Assembly: GCF_001735805.1 (NCBI RefSeq)
Contig: NZ_CP017248.1
Span: forward strand, 1,674,001-1,738,000
Source: Streptomyces fodineus
GTDB taxonomy: Bacteria > Actinomycetota > Actinomycetes > Streptomycetales > Streptomycetaceae
Direction: 5' to 3'
Length of the DNA: 64,000 nucleotides
In this document: piece after piece, positions 9,471 to 27,100 of the stretch
Layout: each line of letters starts with the position of its first letter
How positions within the stretch are numbered: the stretch's first letter is position 1
Program-made: the position numbers and the translations under genes
Notes under the pieces: model-generated
Told to the model about the DNA's origin: nothing
The model's database searches: none
What the model saw: only the letters and a program-made list of their open reading frames with translations

Positions 9471-10990
9471 TCATGGTCGGTGCTCGGCCGTCACCGAGCG
9501 GTCGTAGCCGGGCGTGGTGGGGGCCAGTGCCGCGAGCTTCGCGGCGACGCCGGGGAACCGGTCGGCAGTGCCGGAGGCGGCCACATAGCCGTCCGGGCGC
9601 AGCAGGACGAACCGCTGGGTACGGCCGGTCAGCGGGAAGTGCGCGACCAGGCCGGGCAGCCGCCTGGCCAACTCGACTGCGGCGGTGGTGAGTTGGGTGC
9701 CCTGGCCGCCGTAGGTGATCAGCTGGAACCGGCCGGCCAGTTCGTCGTACGGCCTCGGGATCCACCGGGGGTCCCGGGTCCCGGGGCGCGGCCTGGAGCG
9801 GTGCGTGCCGTCGGCCGGGGCGCCGAGCAGCACGTCCGGGTAGCGGCTGCGCCAGCCGGCCAGCATCGGCGCGTAGCCGCGGGCCAGCACTCCGGAGACC
9901 TGGAGCAGCCGCCAGGTGAGGTCGCGGATCCGGCGGGCCGCGGGACCGGCCACGGCCTGGCGCGCCATCCGGCCGGTGGCCTGGAGGGTCTGCGCGATCG
10001 CGGCGCGCCGCTCGGGGTCGTAGGTGTCCAGGATCGACTCGTGCAGCCGGCCGTGCACCACGCCGGCGAGCTTCCAGGCCAGATTGCGGGTGTCGGGGAT
10101 GCCGAGGTTGAGACCCTGGCCGCCGATCGGGCTGTGCACGTGCGCGGCGTCGCCGACGAGAAAGCAGCGGCCGGAACGCAGGGCGCCGGCCACCCGCTCG
10201 TCGCTGGAGAACAGCGTCACGGTGCGCACCTCGGTGAGGCGAAGGCCGCCGGGGCCGCGCTCGTCCAGCAGGGCCTGGGCGTGCTCGGCGGTGGCCTCGG
10301 TGCCTTCCGGGACGGCGCCGGAGATACGGAACTCGCCGCCGGGCAGCGGGGCGATCAGGGCGACGCCGGTGTCGGCGAGGAAGTAGTGGATCTCCTCGGT
10401 GCTGATCCCGCCGGTCCCGTTCCCGCCCTCGATGCGGCCCTCGGCGAGCAGGAAGGTGGCCGGGAAGCGGGCCCCGGAGAAGTCGATGCCCAACTGGGCG
10501 CGCACCTGGCTGTGCAGCCCGTCCGCGCCCACCACCCAGTCGGCCTCGATCTCGGTGGTGCCGCCGTCCGCACGGGTCGTGGTGACGGTGACCGTGTGTC
10601 CGTCCGGGGCGACCTTGGTGACCCGGGTGCCCCACTCGACGTCGATGCCACGCTCGGTCAGCGCTTCGGCCAGCAGCCGCCCGGTGCGCTCCTGGGGCAG
10701 CACCAGCGGGGCGTTGACCTCGGTCAGCGGCACCCGCACGGATGCGCCTGAGCCCAGGTGGTAGTGGAGCGCGGCGGGCTGGACGCCGTCCCGGGCGGCG
10801 CGCTCGGCCAGGCCGAGTTCGCCGAGCACTTCGCGCACCGGCGGCCACAGCAGGATCGCCCGGGAGCCGGTGTGCGGCTGGTTCTCCGCGTCGACCACGG
10901 TGACCTCGACGCCGAGCCGGCTCAGCTGCGCGGCCATGGCCAGGCCGCACGGGCCCGCGCCGACGACCAGGACGGTGGTACGCCGTTGTG

Positions 10991-10994
<4 letters not shown>
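9471..10994 (-). CDS. FAD-dependent monooxygenase (group A, PgaE/phenol-hydroxylase-like)
   Basis: Single-component flavin monooxygenase, 507 aa. The Rossmann motif GAGPCG is at residues 12-17, the DG motif [12 protein letters not shown] lies near residue 155, and the GD motif [19 protein letters not shown] near residue 280. A C-terminal thioredoxin-like region typical of group A hydroxylases follows. The start at 10994 overlaps the PKS stop in ATGA and has GGAG upstream, so the gene is translationally coupled to the thioesterase PKS. In polyketide pathways such enzymes hydroxylate, epoxidise or perform Baeyer-Villiger reactions (family knowledge). Here an electron-rich alkene or the 1,3-diketone end of the chain is a possible target (inference). 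Confidence 0.92.
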
Positions 10995-16495
<5,501 letters not shown>

Positions 16496-16497
16496 GA

Positions 16498-19400
16498 TCA
16501 GCTCAACTCCGAGTCGATGAACCGGAAGATCTCTTCGTCGCTGGCGGCCCCGAGCCGCTCGGTGACCGACTCCCGATCGCCGTCCGGGCCCGGGGTCAGC
16601 CGGCCGACCAGTCCCTGGAGCCGGGTCAGCGCGCGCCGCCGGTCGTCCTCGCCGGACACCCCGGCCAGCACTCCGGCCAGCCGGTCGAGTTCCTCGTCCA
16701 GCGAGCCGACGGCCGCCGCGGCGGGCACCACCAGCTGCCTGCGCAGGTGCTCGGCGAGCCCGGCGGGGGTGGGATGGTCGAACACCGCGCCGGCCGACAG
16801 CCGTACGCCGGTGGCCGCGCCGAGTCGGTTGCGCAGGTTGACCGCGGCCAGCGAGTCGAACCCGAGGTCGGTGAACGGCCGCCCGGTGGGCAGTGCGTCG
16901 GGGTCGTCGTGGCCGAGCACGACGGCGACTTCCCGGCGCACCAGCTCGACGAGTTCGCGCTGCTGGTCGGCCTCGGGCAGCGAGCCGAGCCGGTCGGCCA
17001 GTTCCGGCTCGGCCGGTTCACCGTCGACGGCGGCGAGGCTGTCGCGCACCTCGGGCAGTTCGCCCAGCAGCGGGCTGGGCCGGGCGGCGGTGAACGCGGG
17101 CGCGAAACCGGCCCAGTCCACGTCGGCCACGGTCACCGTGGTGTCGGCGTGCCGCACCGCGTCGGCCAGCGCCGCGAGCGCCTGCCCGGGGGGCAGCGCC
17201 AGTACGCCGCGGCGGCGCAGCTGTTCGCGGCGGCGGGCCTCGGTGCCGGCGTCCGCCGCGCCGAGCCCGGCGCCCTCCCAGGGGCCCCAGGCGAGCGCGG
17301 TGGCGGGCAGCCCGCGGGCGTGCCGGTGCTGCGCCAGCGCGTCGAGGTAGGCGTTGGCCGCGGCGAACGCGCCCTGCTCGCTGCCGCCCCAGGTGGCCGC
17401 GACGGAGGAGAACAGCACGAACGCGTCCAGCTCGCCGGTGAGCCGGTGCAGATTGGCCGCGCCGCGCACCTTGGCGTCGAGGGTGGCGGCGAGCTCGGCG
17501 AGGCCGGTGCCGGCCAGCGGGCCGGAGCGCAGCGCGCCCGCGGTGTGCACCACCGCCGTGAGCGGTGTGTCCGCCGGGACGGCGGCGAGGAGTTCGGCCA
17601 GCGCGGTCGCGTCGGCCGGGTCGCAGCTGCTCAGGGTGACCGGAACGCCGAGATCGTCCGGGGCGGTGGCGGCCGGGTCGTCGGTGGTCAGCACCAGCGC
17701 CTGCGCGCCGTTGCCGGCCAGCCAGCGGGCCACCGGCAGGCCCATCGGTCCGAGGCCGTCGGTGACCAGTACGGTGCCGGTGGGCTGCCACGGCCGGACC
17801 GGGGTACGCCCGCCCAGCGGGGCGCGCGCGAGGCGCGGCACCAGCACCCCGGTGTCGCGTACGGCGGCCTGGTCCTCGGTGCCGGCCAGCAGCCCGGCCA
17901 GCCGGTCGAGACCGCGGCCCGGGTCCTCGGGCAGGTCGAGGATGCCGCCGTACAGTTTCGGGTGTTCCAGCGCGAGGGTACGGCCCAGGCCCCAGAGCAT
18001 GGCCTGTTCGGGGTGCGGCACCCGGTCGGCCGGGGTGGCGGCGACCGCCCCGCTGGTGACCAGCCACAGCACGGCGCCGGTGTCGGCCAGGGCGCGCACC
18101 AGGTCCAGGGTGGCGGCGAGGCCCGCGGGCACGGCGGGCTGCTCCGGGTGCGGGCCCTCGGCCAGGCCGAGCAGCGAGACCACCCCGGACGCGCCGGCCG
18201 CCTCGGCCGGTACGGCGTCCGGGCCGAGCACGCGGACCTCGGCCCCGGCGCGGGTGAGGGCGGCGGCGCAGTCCTCGGCCAGGGGCAGCCCGTCCGGGCT
18301 GACGACCAGCCAGGTGCCGGTCAGCACGGCCTCGGCCGCCTCGACGGGTCGCCAGCCGACGGTGTAGCGCCATCCGTCGGTGGTGGTGCTCGCCTCCTGG
18401 GCGGAGCGCCAGGCGGCCAGTGCGGGCAGCACCTCGGCGAGCGGTTCGGCCGGTACGCCCAGCAGGTCGGCCAGCGCCTTCGGGTCGGCGGGGTCGACCG
18501 CCGCCCAGAACGCGCCGTCCGCCGCGTCGGTGCCGGTGTGCTCCGGGGCGGACAGCCAGAAGCGCTGCCGCTGGAAGGCGTACGTGGGCAGGTCCACCGG
18601 GGCGGGCCGCGGCCCGTCGACGGCGGCGGCCAGCCGCACCGGCAGCCCGGCGACCTGCGCCTCGGCGACGGAGAGCAGGAACCGGTCGAGGCCGCCCTCG
18701 TCGCGGCGCAGCGACCCTACGACGGTCACCTCGTCCAGCGTCTCGTCGATCCCGGGCGCCAGCACCGGGTGCGGGCTCACCTCGACGAACCCGCGGTGGC
18801 CCTGTTCGGCGAGGGCACGCACGGATTCTTCGAAGCGGACGGTCCGGCGCAGGTTGCGGTACCAGTAGCCGGCGTCCAGCGCGGCCGGGTCGGCCCAGTC
18901 GGCGGTGACCGTGGAGAACATCGGCACGGCCGCCTTGCGTGGGCGCACCCCGGCGAGGGCCTCGACCAGGTGTGTCTCGATGCGCTCCACCTGCGCGGAG
19001 TGCGAGGCGTAGTCCACCGCGATCCGGCGGGCCCGTATCCCGCGTGCGTCGCAGTCGGCCAGCAGCCGGTCGAGTGCCGTGGGTTCGCCGGAGACCACCG
19101 TGGAGGCGGTGCCGTTGACCGCGGCGACCGTTGCCCCGGGGGGCAGCAGGGCGGTCACCTCGTCGGCGGGCAGCGCCAGGAACACCATCCCGCCGTGTCC
19201 GGTCAGTTCCTCGGCGATCAGCCTGCTGCGCACGCAGACCACCAGCGCGGCGTCGCGCAGGGACAGCGCTCCCGCCACACAGGCCGCCGCGATCTCACCC
19301 TGCGAATGACCCACCACCGCATCCGGCTCGACCCCGAACGACCGCCACAGCGCCGCCAGCGACACCATCACCGCGAACGACACCGGCTGCACCACATCCA

Positions 19401-21164
19401 CCCGCTCCAACGACGGCTGACCGGCCTCACCCCGCAACACACCCAGCAACGACCAGCCCACGAACTCACCCAGCGCCGAGGCACACTCGGCCATCCGCGC
19501 CCCGAACACCGGCGAGGACTCCAGCAGTTCCAGCGCCATCCCCGCCCACTGCGCACCCTGACCGGGGAACACGAACACCGTGCGGCCGGCGGCCCCGGCG
19601 GCTCCGGTGGCCAGGTGCGGTGCGGTGTCCCCGGCGGCCAGCGCGGTCAGCCCGGAGAGCAGGTCCTCCCGGTTGGCCGCGACCACCACGGCGCGGTGGG
19701 TCAGCGCGGCGCGCCCGGCGGTCAGGGCCGCGGCCAGTTCGGCCGGCCCGGCGTCCGGCTCGGCGGCCAGCCAGGTCCGCAGCCGGCCGGCCTGGGCGCG
19801 CAGCGCCGCCTCGGTGTTGCCGGACAGCGGCACCGGCACCACCCCCTGGGGCGCCGGTCGCGGGGCCGGGCTCTCCGGGGCCTGCTCGATGATCACGTGC
19901 GCGTTGGTGCCGCTGATCCCGAACGAGGACACCGCGGCACGGCGCGGCCGGTCGCGTTCCGGCCAGGGCCGTGCCTCGGTGAGCAGCCGTACGTCGCCGT
20001 CCGACCAGTCCACGTGCGGGGTGGGGGCGTCGATGTGCAGGGTGCGCGGCAGCAGGCCGTGCCGCATCGCCTGTACGACCTTGATCACCCCGGCGACCCC
20101 GGCGGCGGCCTGGGTGTGCCCGATGTTCGACTTGACCGAGCCGAGCCACAAGGGCTGGTCGCGGTCGGCGCCGTAGGTGGCCAGCAGGGCCTGGGCCTCG
20201 ATCGGGTCGCCCAGGGCGGTGCCGGTGCCGTGCGCCTCCACCACGTCGACGTCCGAAGGGGACAGCCCGGCACTGCTCAGCGCGGCGCGGATCACCCGTT
20301 CCTGCGAGGGGCCGTTGGGCGCGGTGAGCCCGTTGGACGCGCCGTCCTGGTTCACCGCCGAGCCGCGCAGCACGCCGAGGATCCGGTGGCCGTTGCGGCG
20401 CGCGTCGGACAGCCGCTCCACGACCAGCAGGCCGACGCCCTCGGACCAGACGGTGCCGTCCGCGTCCGCGGAGAAGGCCTTCACCCGGCCGTCGGCGGCC
20501 AGACCGCGCTGCCGGGAGAACTCGATGAAGGTACCGGGCGTGGACATCACGGTCGCGCCGCCGGCCAGCGCCAGCGAGCACTCCCCCGCGCGCAGCGCCT
20601 GCGCCGCCAGGTGCAGGGTGACCAGCGAGGACGAGCAGGCGGTGTCCACGGTGACCGCCGGGCCCTGCAGGCCGAAGGCGTAGGCGACCCGACCGGAGGC
20701 GACGCTGCCCGCGGTGCCGGCGCCGAGGTAGCCCTCGACGTCCTGCGGGGTGCTGGGGAGCCGGGTGGCGTAGTCGTGGTACATCACGCCGACGAACACG
20801 CCGGTGTCGGTGTCCCTGAGCGACAGCGGGTCGATGCCGGTGCGTTCCAGCGCCTCCCAGGAGGTCTCCAGCAACAGCCGCTGCTGCGGGTCCATGGCCA
20901 GCGCCTCGCGCGGCGAGATACCGAACAGCGCGGCGTCGAACTCGGCCGCGTCGTGCAGGAATCCGCCCTTGGTCAGATAGGTGTGCCCGGCGCGGTCGGG
21001 GTCGGGGTCGTAGAGCCGTTCGGTGTCCCAGCCGCGGTCGGTGGGGAACGGCGAGATGCCGTCGCCGCCGGAGGCCACCAGCCGCCACAGGTCCTCCGGG
21101 GAGCGCACCCCGCCCGGGTAACGGCAGGCCATGCCGACGACGGCGATCGGCTCGTCGGCCGGGC
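16498..21164 (-). other. PKS module M7: KS-AT(methylmalonyl)-KR(inactive)-ACP
   Basis: KS Cys4128. AT GHSQG Ser about 4571 and YASH about 4670, predicting methylmalonyl-CoA. KR cofactor region TDGLGPMG about 5085. The catalytic Tyr is Phe5218 in [11 protein letters not shown] (codon at 17365-17367 is TTC on the minus strand), whereas Lys and Asn are kept. This KR should not reduce, leaving the C5 ketone. ACP Ser about 5389. The C-terminal docking domain occupies about 5430-5506. Confidence 0.9.
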
Positions 21165-24100
21165 CGGTGCGCCGGGGTGCGGTGCGTGCCGGGGCGGCGG
21201 CCGCGGTGAGCCTGCCCAGCAGGTGGTCGGCTACGGCGGCGATGCTCGGGTGGTCGAAGGCCAGCGTGGCGGGCAGCGCCAGTCCGGTGCCGGCCGCCAG
21301 CCGGTTGCGCAGTTCCACCGAGGTCAGCGAGTCGAAACCGAGGTCGGTGAAGGCGCGCCGGTCGCCCAGGTCGGCCGCGTTGCCGTGGCCGAGGGCGGCG
21401 GCCACCGCGGTGCGTACGGTGTCGCGCACCAGCCTGGCGCGGGCGGCCTCGTCGAGCCCGGCGAACGCGGCCTGCAGCGCGCCGGTGCGTGTGGCGCGGC
21501 GGGCCGGGACGCGGACCAGGCCGCGCAGCAGCGGTGCCGGTGGGACGGTGCGGGCCTGCTCGCGCAGCACGGCCAGGTTCAGCCGGACCGGGACGGCCAG
21601 CGCGGTCCCGCCCGGTACGGCGGCGTCGAACAGCCGCATGCCCTCGGCCGCGTCGAGCGGCGTCACACCGAGCCGTTCGATGCGCTGCCGGGCGGCGCCG
21701 TCCGCGGCGTCGCCCATGCCGCCGGCGCCGGCCCACAGGCCCCAGGCCAGCGACACGGCGGGCAGGCCGGCCGCGCGGCGTCGGGCGGCCAGGCCGTCCA
21801 GCACGGCGTTGGCGGCGGCGTAGTTGCTCTGCCCCGGGCTGCCCAGGATCCCGGCGGCCGAGGAGAACAGCACGAACGCGGCCAGGTCGTGCCCGCGGGT
21901 CAGCTCGTCCAGGTGCAGCGCGGCGTCGACCTTGGGCCGGAAGACCCGGTCGACACGCTCCGGTGTCTGCGCGGTGAGCATCCCGTCGTCCAGCACCCCT
22001 GCGGCGTGCACCACGGCGGTCAGCGGGTGCTCGTCGGGGATGCCGGCCAGCAGCGCGGCCAGCGCGTCCCGGTCGGCCGCGTCGCAGGCCACCACCTCGG
22101 CGGTGGCGCCGAGTCCGGCGAGCTCGGCGACCAGTCCGGCGGCGCCCGGCGTGTCGGGGCCGCGGCGGCCGGTGAGCAGCAGGTGCCGTACACCGTGCTC
22201 GGCGGCCAGGTGCCGGGCCAGCACCGAGCCGAGCGCCCCGGCGCCGCCGGTGATCAGCACGGTGCCCTCGGGATCCCAGACTGCGGGCTCGCCGGCTTCG
22301 GCCCGGACCAGCCGCGGCACGAACACCGCGCCGTCACGGACGGCCAGTTGGGGCTCGCCGGTGGCCAGGGCGACGTTGTCGGGCACGCTGCCATCGCTGT
22401 CCAGCAGCACGATCCGGCCCGGGTTCTCCGACTGGGCCGAGCGGGCCAGACCCCACACGGCCGCGGCGGCCAGGTCGGTGCCGTCGGTTCCACCGGAGGT
22501 ACGCAGCACCAGGGCGCTGGCGGCGAACCGTTCCTGGGCCAGGAACTCCTGCACCAGAGCCAGCACTTGATGGACGGCGGTGGCGATCCGCGCCGGGGCG
22601 TCCTCGACGGCGGGTAACGACGCCAGCAGCCACTCCGGCGGTTCGGCCACGACGGCGAGGTCGAGGTCGGGGCCGAGGCTGGTGGGGGTGGGAGCCGTGG
22701 TGCGGGTGAGGGCGGGGGCGGGGGCCTTGGCGCGGGTGGGGGGCGCGCTGGCGGCGGTGGGGGCGGGGGCCTTGATGCCGGTGGCGGGCGTGCCGAGACC
22801 GGTGGGCGCAGGGCCCTCGACGCCCGTGGCGTGCCCGCCCAGATCGGCGAGGGCGGGGCCCTCGGTGCCAGTGTGGTGCTCGCCGAGATCAGTGGGCCGG
22901 GAGCCCTCGACATCCGTGGCGTGCCCGCCGAGTTCGGTGGGCACGGAGTCCTCGGTGCTGGTGGGGGGCGCGCTGGGGTCGGTGGAGGCGGGGCCCTCGG
23001 TGCCAGTGCGGTGCTCGGCGAGACGGGTGGGCACGGGGCCCTCGGCGGCCGTGGCGTGCCCGCCCGGATCGGTGAGGGCAGGGCCCTCGGCAGCCGTGGC
23101 CTGCCTGCCCCCGTCGGTCGGGGCGGAGCCCTCGGTGGCGATGGGCAGCGGCGTCCAGTCCACCGTGTGCAGTGCCTCGGTGCCGGTGTGCAGGTCGGCG
23201 GGGAGCGGGCGCAGTGCGAGGCTGTCCGCGGTGAGTACCGGGGAGCCGTGGCTGTCGTACGCGGTGATGGTGATACCGCCGTCGACCGGAGTCAGCCGCA
23301 CCCGCAGGGTTGTGGCGCCGGGCTGCCAGAGGGTCACCCCGGTCCAGGCGAACGGCAGGGCGGCCGTGCTCGCCTCGGGGTCGGTGGCGAGCGCGTGCAA
23401 CGCGGCGTCCAGCAGCGCCGGGTGCATCCCGAAGCCGCCGGGTTCGGCCGGGGCGGGCAGTTCCGCCTCGGCGAACACCTCGGCGCCGGTGGCGGTGTCC
23501 CGCCGCCAGGCCGTGCGCAGTCCGCGGAACACCGGTCCGTAGGCCAGGCCGCGGTCGGCCAGCAGCTGGTACAGCTCCGCCGGTTCGGTCTCGGCCGTGT
23601 CGGCCGGAGGCCAGTCCCCCAGCGCCGGCGCGACGCCGGCCGGCGGTTCGACGGTGCCGGTGGCGTGCCGGGTCCACGGCTCGTCGGTGATGCCCGCCTC
23701 GGCCCGGGAGTACAGGGTCACCGCGCGGCGGCCCTGCTCGTCGGGCGCGCCGAGCACCAGTTGCAGCGCGGCGCCGCCCCGCTCGGCCAGCACCAGCGGC
23801 GTGTCCAGGGTCAGTTCGGTGATCCGGCCGCAGCCCAGCTCGTCCCCGGCGCGGGTGACGAGCTCGACGTACGCGGTGCCGGGCAGCACGATCCGGCCGG
23901 CCACCACGTGGTCGGCCAGCCACGGCTGGGTGGTGGTGGACAGCCGCCCGGTGAACAGCACCCCGGCGCCGTCGGCCAGCGTGAGGGCCGCGCCGAGCAG
24001 GGGGTGCCCGACCGGGCCGAGGCCGGCCGCGCCGGCGCCGGCGGCCGTCTCGCCGGTCATCCAGAACCGGCGGTGCTGGAACGGATAGGTGGGCAGCGGA

Positions 24101-27100
24101 ACCGGCGCCGGTGCGCGGCCTTCGGTGACCGCGGCCCAGTCCGGGGAGACGCCGTGCACGTGCAGCCGGGCCAGCGTTTCCAGCAGGGCCGGGATCTCGT
24201 CCCGGCCGTCGCGCAGGGTGGGCAGCACGATCCGTTCGACGGCGGGGTCCGTTCCGGGCGCGACCCCGGCTTCCGTTCCGGTCGCGGCCCCCGGCTCGGC
24301 CCCCGGTTCGGTCCCGGGTTCCGTTCCGGTCTCGGGCCCGTACTCGGGCCCGGTTTCGCTTCCGGGCAGGCAGTCGCGGGCCATCGCGGTCAGTACAGCG
24401 GCCGGCCCGATCTCGACGAACGCGGTGGCTCCGGCCTCGGCCAGGGCGCGCACCGCGGGCAGGAACCGTACGCTGTCCCGGACGTTGGCCACCCAGTGCT
24501 CCGGGTCGGTGATCTCCCGCTCCGACAGCGGCGCCCCGGTCACCGTGGACACGACCGGCAACCGTGGCGCGGTGAACGGGATGCCGGTGACGATCTCCCG
24601 GTACTCGGCCAGGATGCCGTCCACGTGCGGGGAGTGCGGAGCCATGGTGACCCGCAACTGGCGGGTACGGCGGCCCCGTTCACGCCACTGGGCGCCGATC
24701 TCGGTGACCGCGACGGCGTCGCCGGACACCACCACCGAGGCGGGGCCGTTGACCGCGGCCAGCCGCACCTGCCCGGCGTGCGCGGCCAGCACCGGGGCGA
24801 GTTCGGCCTCGGTCGCCTGGATGGCGACCATCGCGCCGCCGGGGGTGGCCCGCGCCATCAGCCTGCCGCGGGCAGTGACCAGCGCGGCGGCATCGGGCAG
24901 ACTCAGCGCCCCGGCGACATGGGCGGCGACGATCTCGCCGACCGAGTGGCCGGCCACCAGGTCCGGGTGCAGGCCCCAGCTCTCCGCGAGCCGGACCAGT
25001 GCGACCTCTACGGCGAACAGCGCGGCCTGGGTGAAGTCGGTGCGGTCGAGCAGCGCGGCCTCGGGGCTGCCCTCGACGGCGAACAGCACCTCGCGCAGTG
25101 GCCTGGGCAGGTGCCGGTCGAGTTCGGCGCACACCACGTCGAACGCGGCGGCGTAGGCGGGGAATTCGGCGGCCAGTTCGCGGCCCGCGCCGAGGCGCTG
25201 GGAGCCCTGGCCGGGGAACAGGAACGCCAGCTTCCCGGCGTCGGCGGCACAGCCGGTGACGACGTCGGCATCGGGAGTGCCCTCGGCGAGGGCGGCAAGC
25301 CCGGCCCGTGGATCGGACAGCCCAGCCCGTGGATCGGACGGCCCGGCAGGTGGATCAGCCGGCCCACCCCCCGATTCAGCCAGCACCACGGCCCGGTACG
25401 CATGCGCGGCGCGCGTCGTCAGCAGGGAGTGTGCCAGCGCCGCCGGTTCGACGTCCGGGTGTGCCCCGAGGTGGGTCAGCAGCCGGGCGGCCTGCTCGCG
25501 CAGGGCCGCCTCGGTGCGGGCGGAGACCACGACCGGCAGTGGCAGGGGCGCCCGGGCCGGCGGCGCCGGGGGCGTCTCGGCCGGGGCCTGCTCGATGACG
25601 ATGTGCGCGTTGGTGCCGCTGACCCCGAACGAGGACACCGCGGCACGGCGGGCCCGGCCGGTGTCCGGCCAGGGCTGCGGTTCGGTCAGCAGGGACACCG
25701 CCCCGGAGGCCCAGTCCACGTGCGGGCTGGGTGCGTCGATGTGCAGCGTGCGGGGCAGCAGCCCTGCCCGGAGTGCCAGGACCATCTTGATGATCCCGGC
25801 GACGCCGGAGGCGGCCTGGGTGTGCCCGAGGTTGGACTTGACCGAGCCGAGCCACAGGGGCTGGTCGCGATCGGCGCCGTACGTGGCCAGCAGGGCCTGG
25901 GCCTCGATGGGGTCGCCCAGGGTGGTGCCGGTGCCGTGTGCCTCCACCGCGTCGACGTCCGAAGGGGACAGCCCGGCGCTGCTCAGCGCGGCGCGGATCA
26001 CCCGTTGCTGGGACGGGCCGTTGGGCGCGGTGAGGCCGTTGGACGCGCCGTCGGAGTTGACCGCGGAGCCGCGTACGACGGCCAGCACCCGGTGACCGGC
26101 GGCGCGCGCGTCGGACAGCCGCTCCACGAGCAGCATTCCGGCGCCCTCCGACCACGAGGTGCCGTCGGCGTCGGCGGAGAAGGACTTGCACCGGCCGTCG
26201 GCGGCCAGGCCGCGCTGCCGGGAGAACTCCACGAACAGCCCGGGGGTGGCCATCACGGTGGCCCCACCGGCGAGCGCCAGGTCGCACTCGCCGCGCCGCA
26301 GCGCCTGGGCGGCGAGGTGCAGCGCCACCAGCGAGGACGAGCAGGCGGTGTCCACGGTCAGTGCGGGGCCTTCCAGGCCGAACGTGTAGGCGAGCCGGCC
26401 GGAGGCGACGCTGGCCGCGCTGCCGGTGAGCCGGTAGCCCTCCACGCCCTGCGCGGCGTGGTGCAGCATCGGACCGTAGTCCTGGCGCATCACGCCGACG
26501 AACACGCCGGTCCGGCTGCCGCGCACCGCGGCCGGGTCGATCCCGGCGTGTTCGAAGGTCTCCCAGGAGGTTTCCAGCAGCAGCCGCTGCTGCGGATCGG
26601 TGGCCAGCGCCTCGCGCGGGTTGATGCCGAAGAACTCGGCGTCGAAGCCGGCGGCGTCCCGCAGGAATCCACCGTGCCGGGTGTACGACGTGCCCGGCCG
26701 GTCGGGGTCGGCGTCGAACAGTGTGTCCAGGTCCCAGCCTCGGTCGGTGGGGAACTCGGTGATGCCGTCGCCGCCGTCGAGCAGGAACCGCCACAGCTGT
26801 TCCGGGGAGCGGATCTCGGACGGGAACCGGCAGGCCATGCCGACGATCGCGATGGGCTCGTCGTCGGTGACGACGGCGGTGCCGGCCGGGGAGGTCTCCT
26901 CGGGCCGATCCTGGCTCAGGTACGCCGCCAGCGCGGCGGGGGTCGGATAGTCGAACACCAGGGTGGCCGGCAGGGTGGTGCCGGTGACCGAGGTGAGCCG
27001 GTTGCGCAGCTCCACCGCGGACAGCGAGTCCACGCCCAGTGCGCGGAACTCAGCCTGCGGGTCGACGGCGTCGGCGTCGGCGTGGCCGAGGACGGCGGCG

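Larger units (their letters stand above)
21165..26869 (-). other. PKS module M6: KS-AT(atypical, MAPH)-DH-KR-ACP with repeat insertions
   Basis: KS Cys2226. AT Ser about 2694 in AGHSVGE. The specificity box reads MAPH (2792-2795) where malonyl ATs have HAFH and methylmalonyl ATs YASH, and the surrounding framework is malonyl-like. DH His3037 ([11 protein letters not shown]) and Asp about 3203. KR cofactor GGAGALG about 3591 with LDD and Tyr3733. ACP Ser about 3897. Intact DH-KR predicts an alkene (C6=C7). Three low-complexity insertions occur: SDPRAGL heptads in the KS-AT linker, a GTEPG-rich stretch after the AT, and nine 15-residue repeats between DH and KR. No ER is present. Confidence 0.9.

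Noticed and set aside
8215-10950. A 911-aa frame covering the second P450 and the monooxygenase region.
   Set aside because: Only the part from 9459 (or 9474) has P450 sequence. The remainder is out of frame over the FAD monooxygenase.
22690-23150. Remnant of an enoylreductase in M6.
   Set aside because: The extra sequence is a 15-residue repeat with no NADPH-binding or ER motif, so it is an insertion and not a decayed ER.
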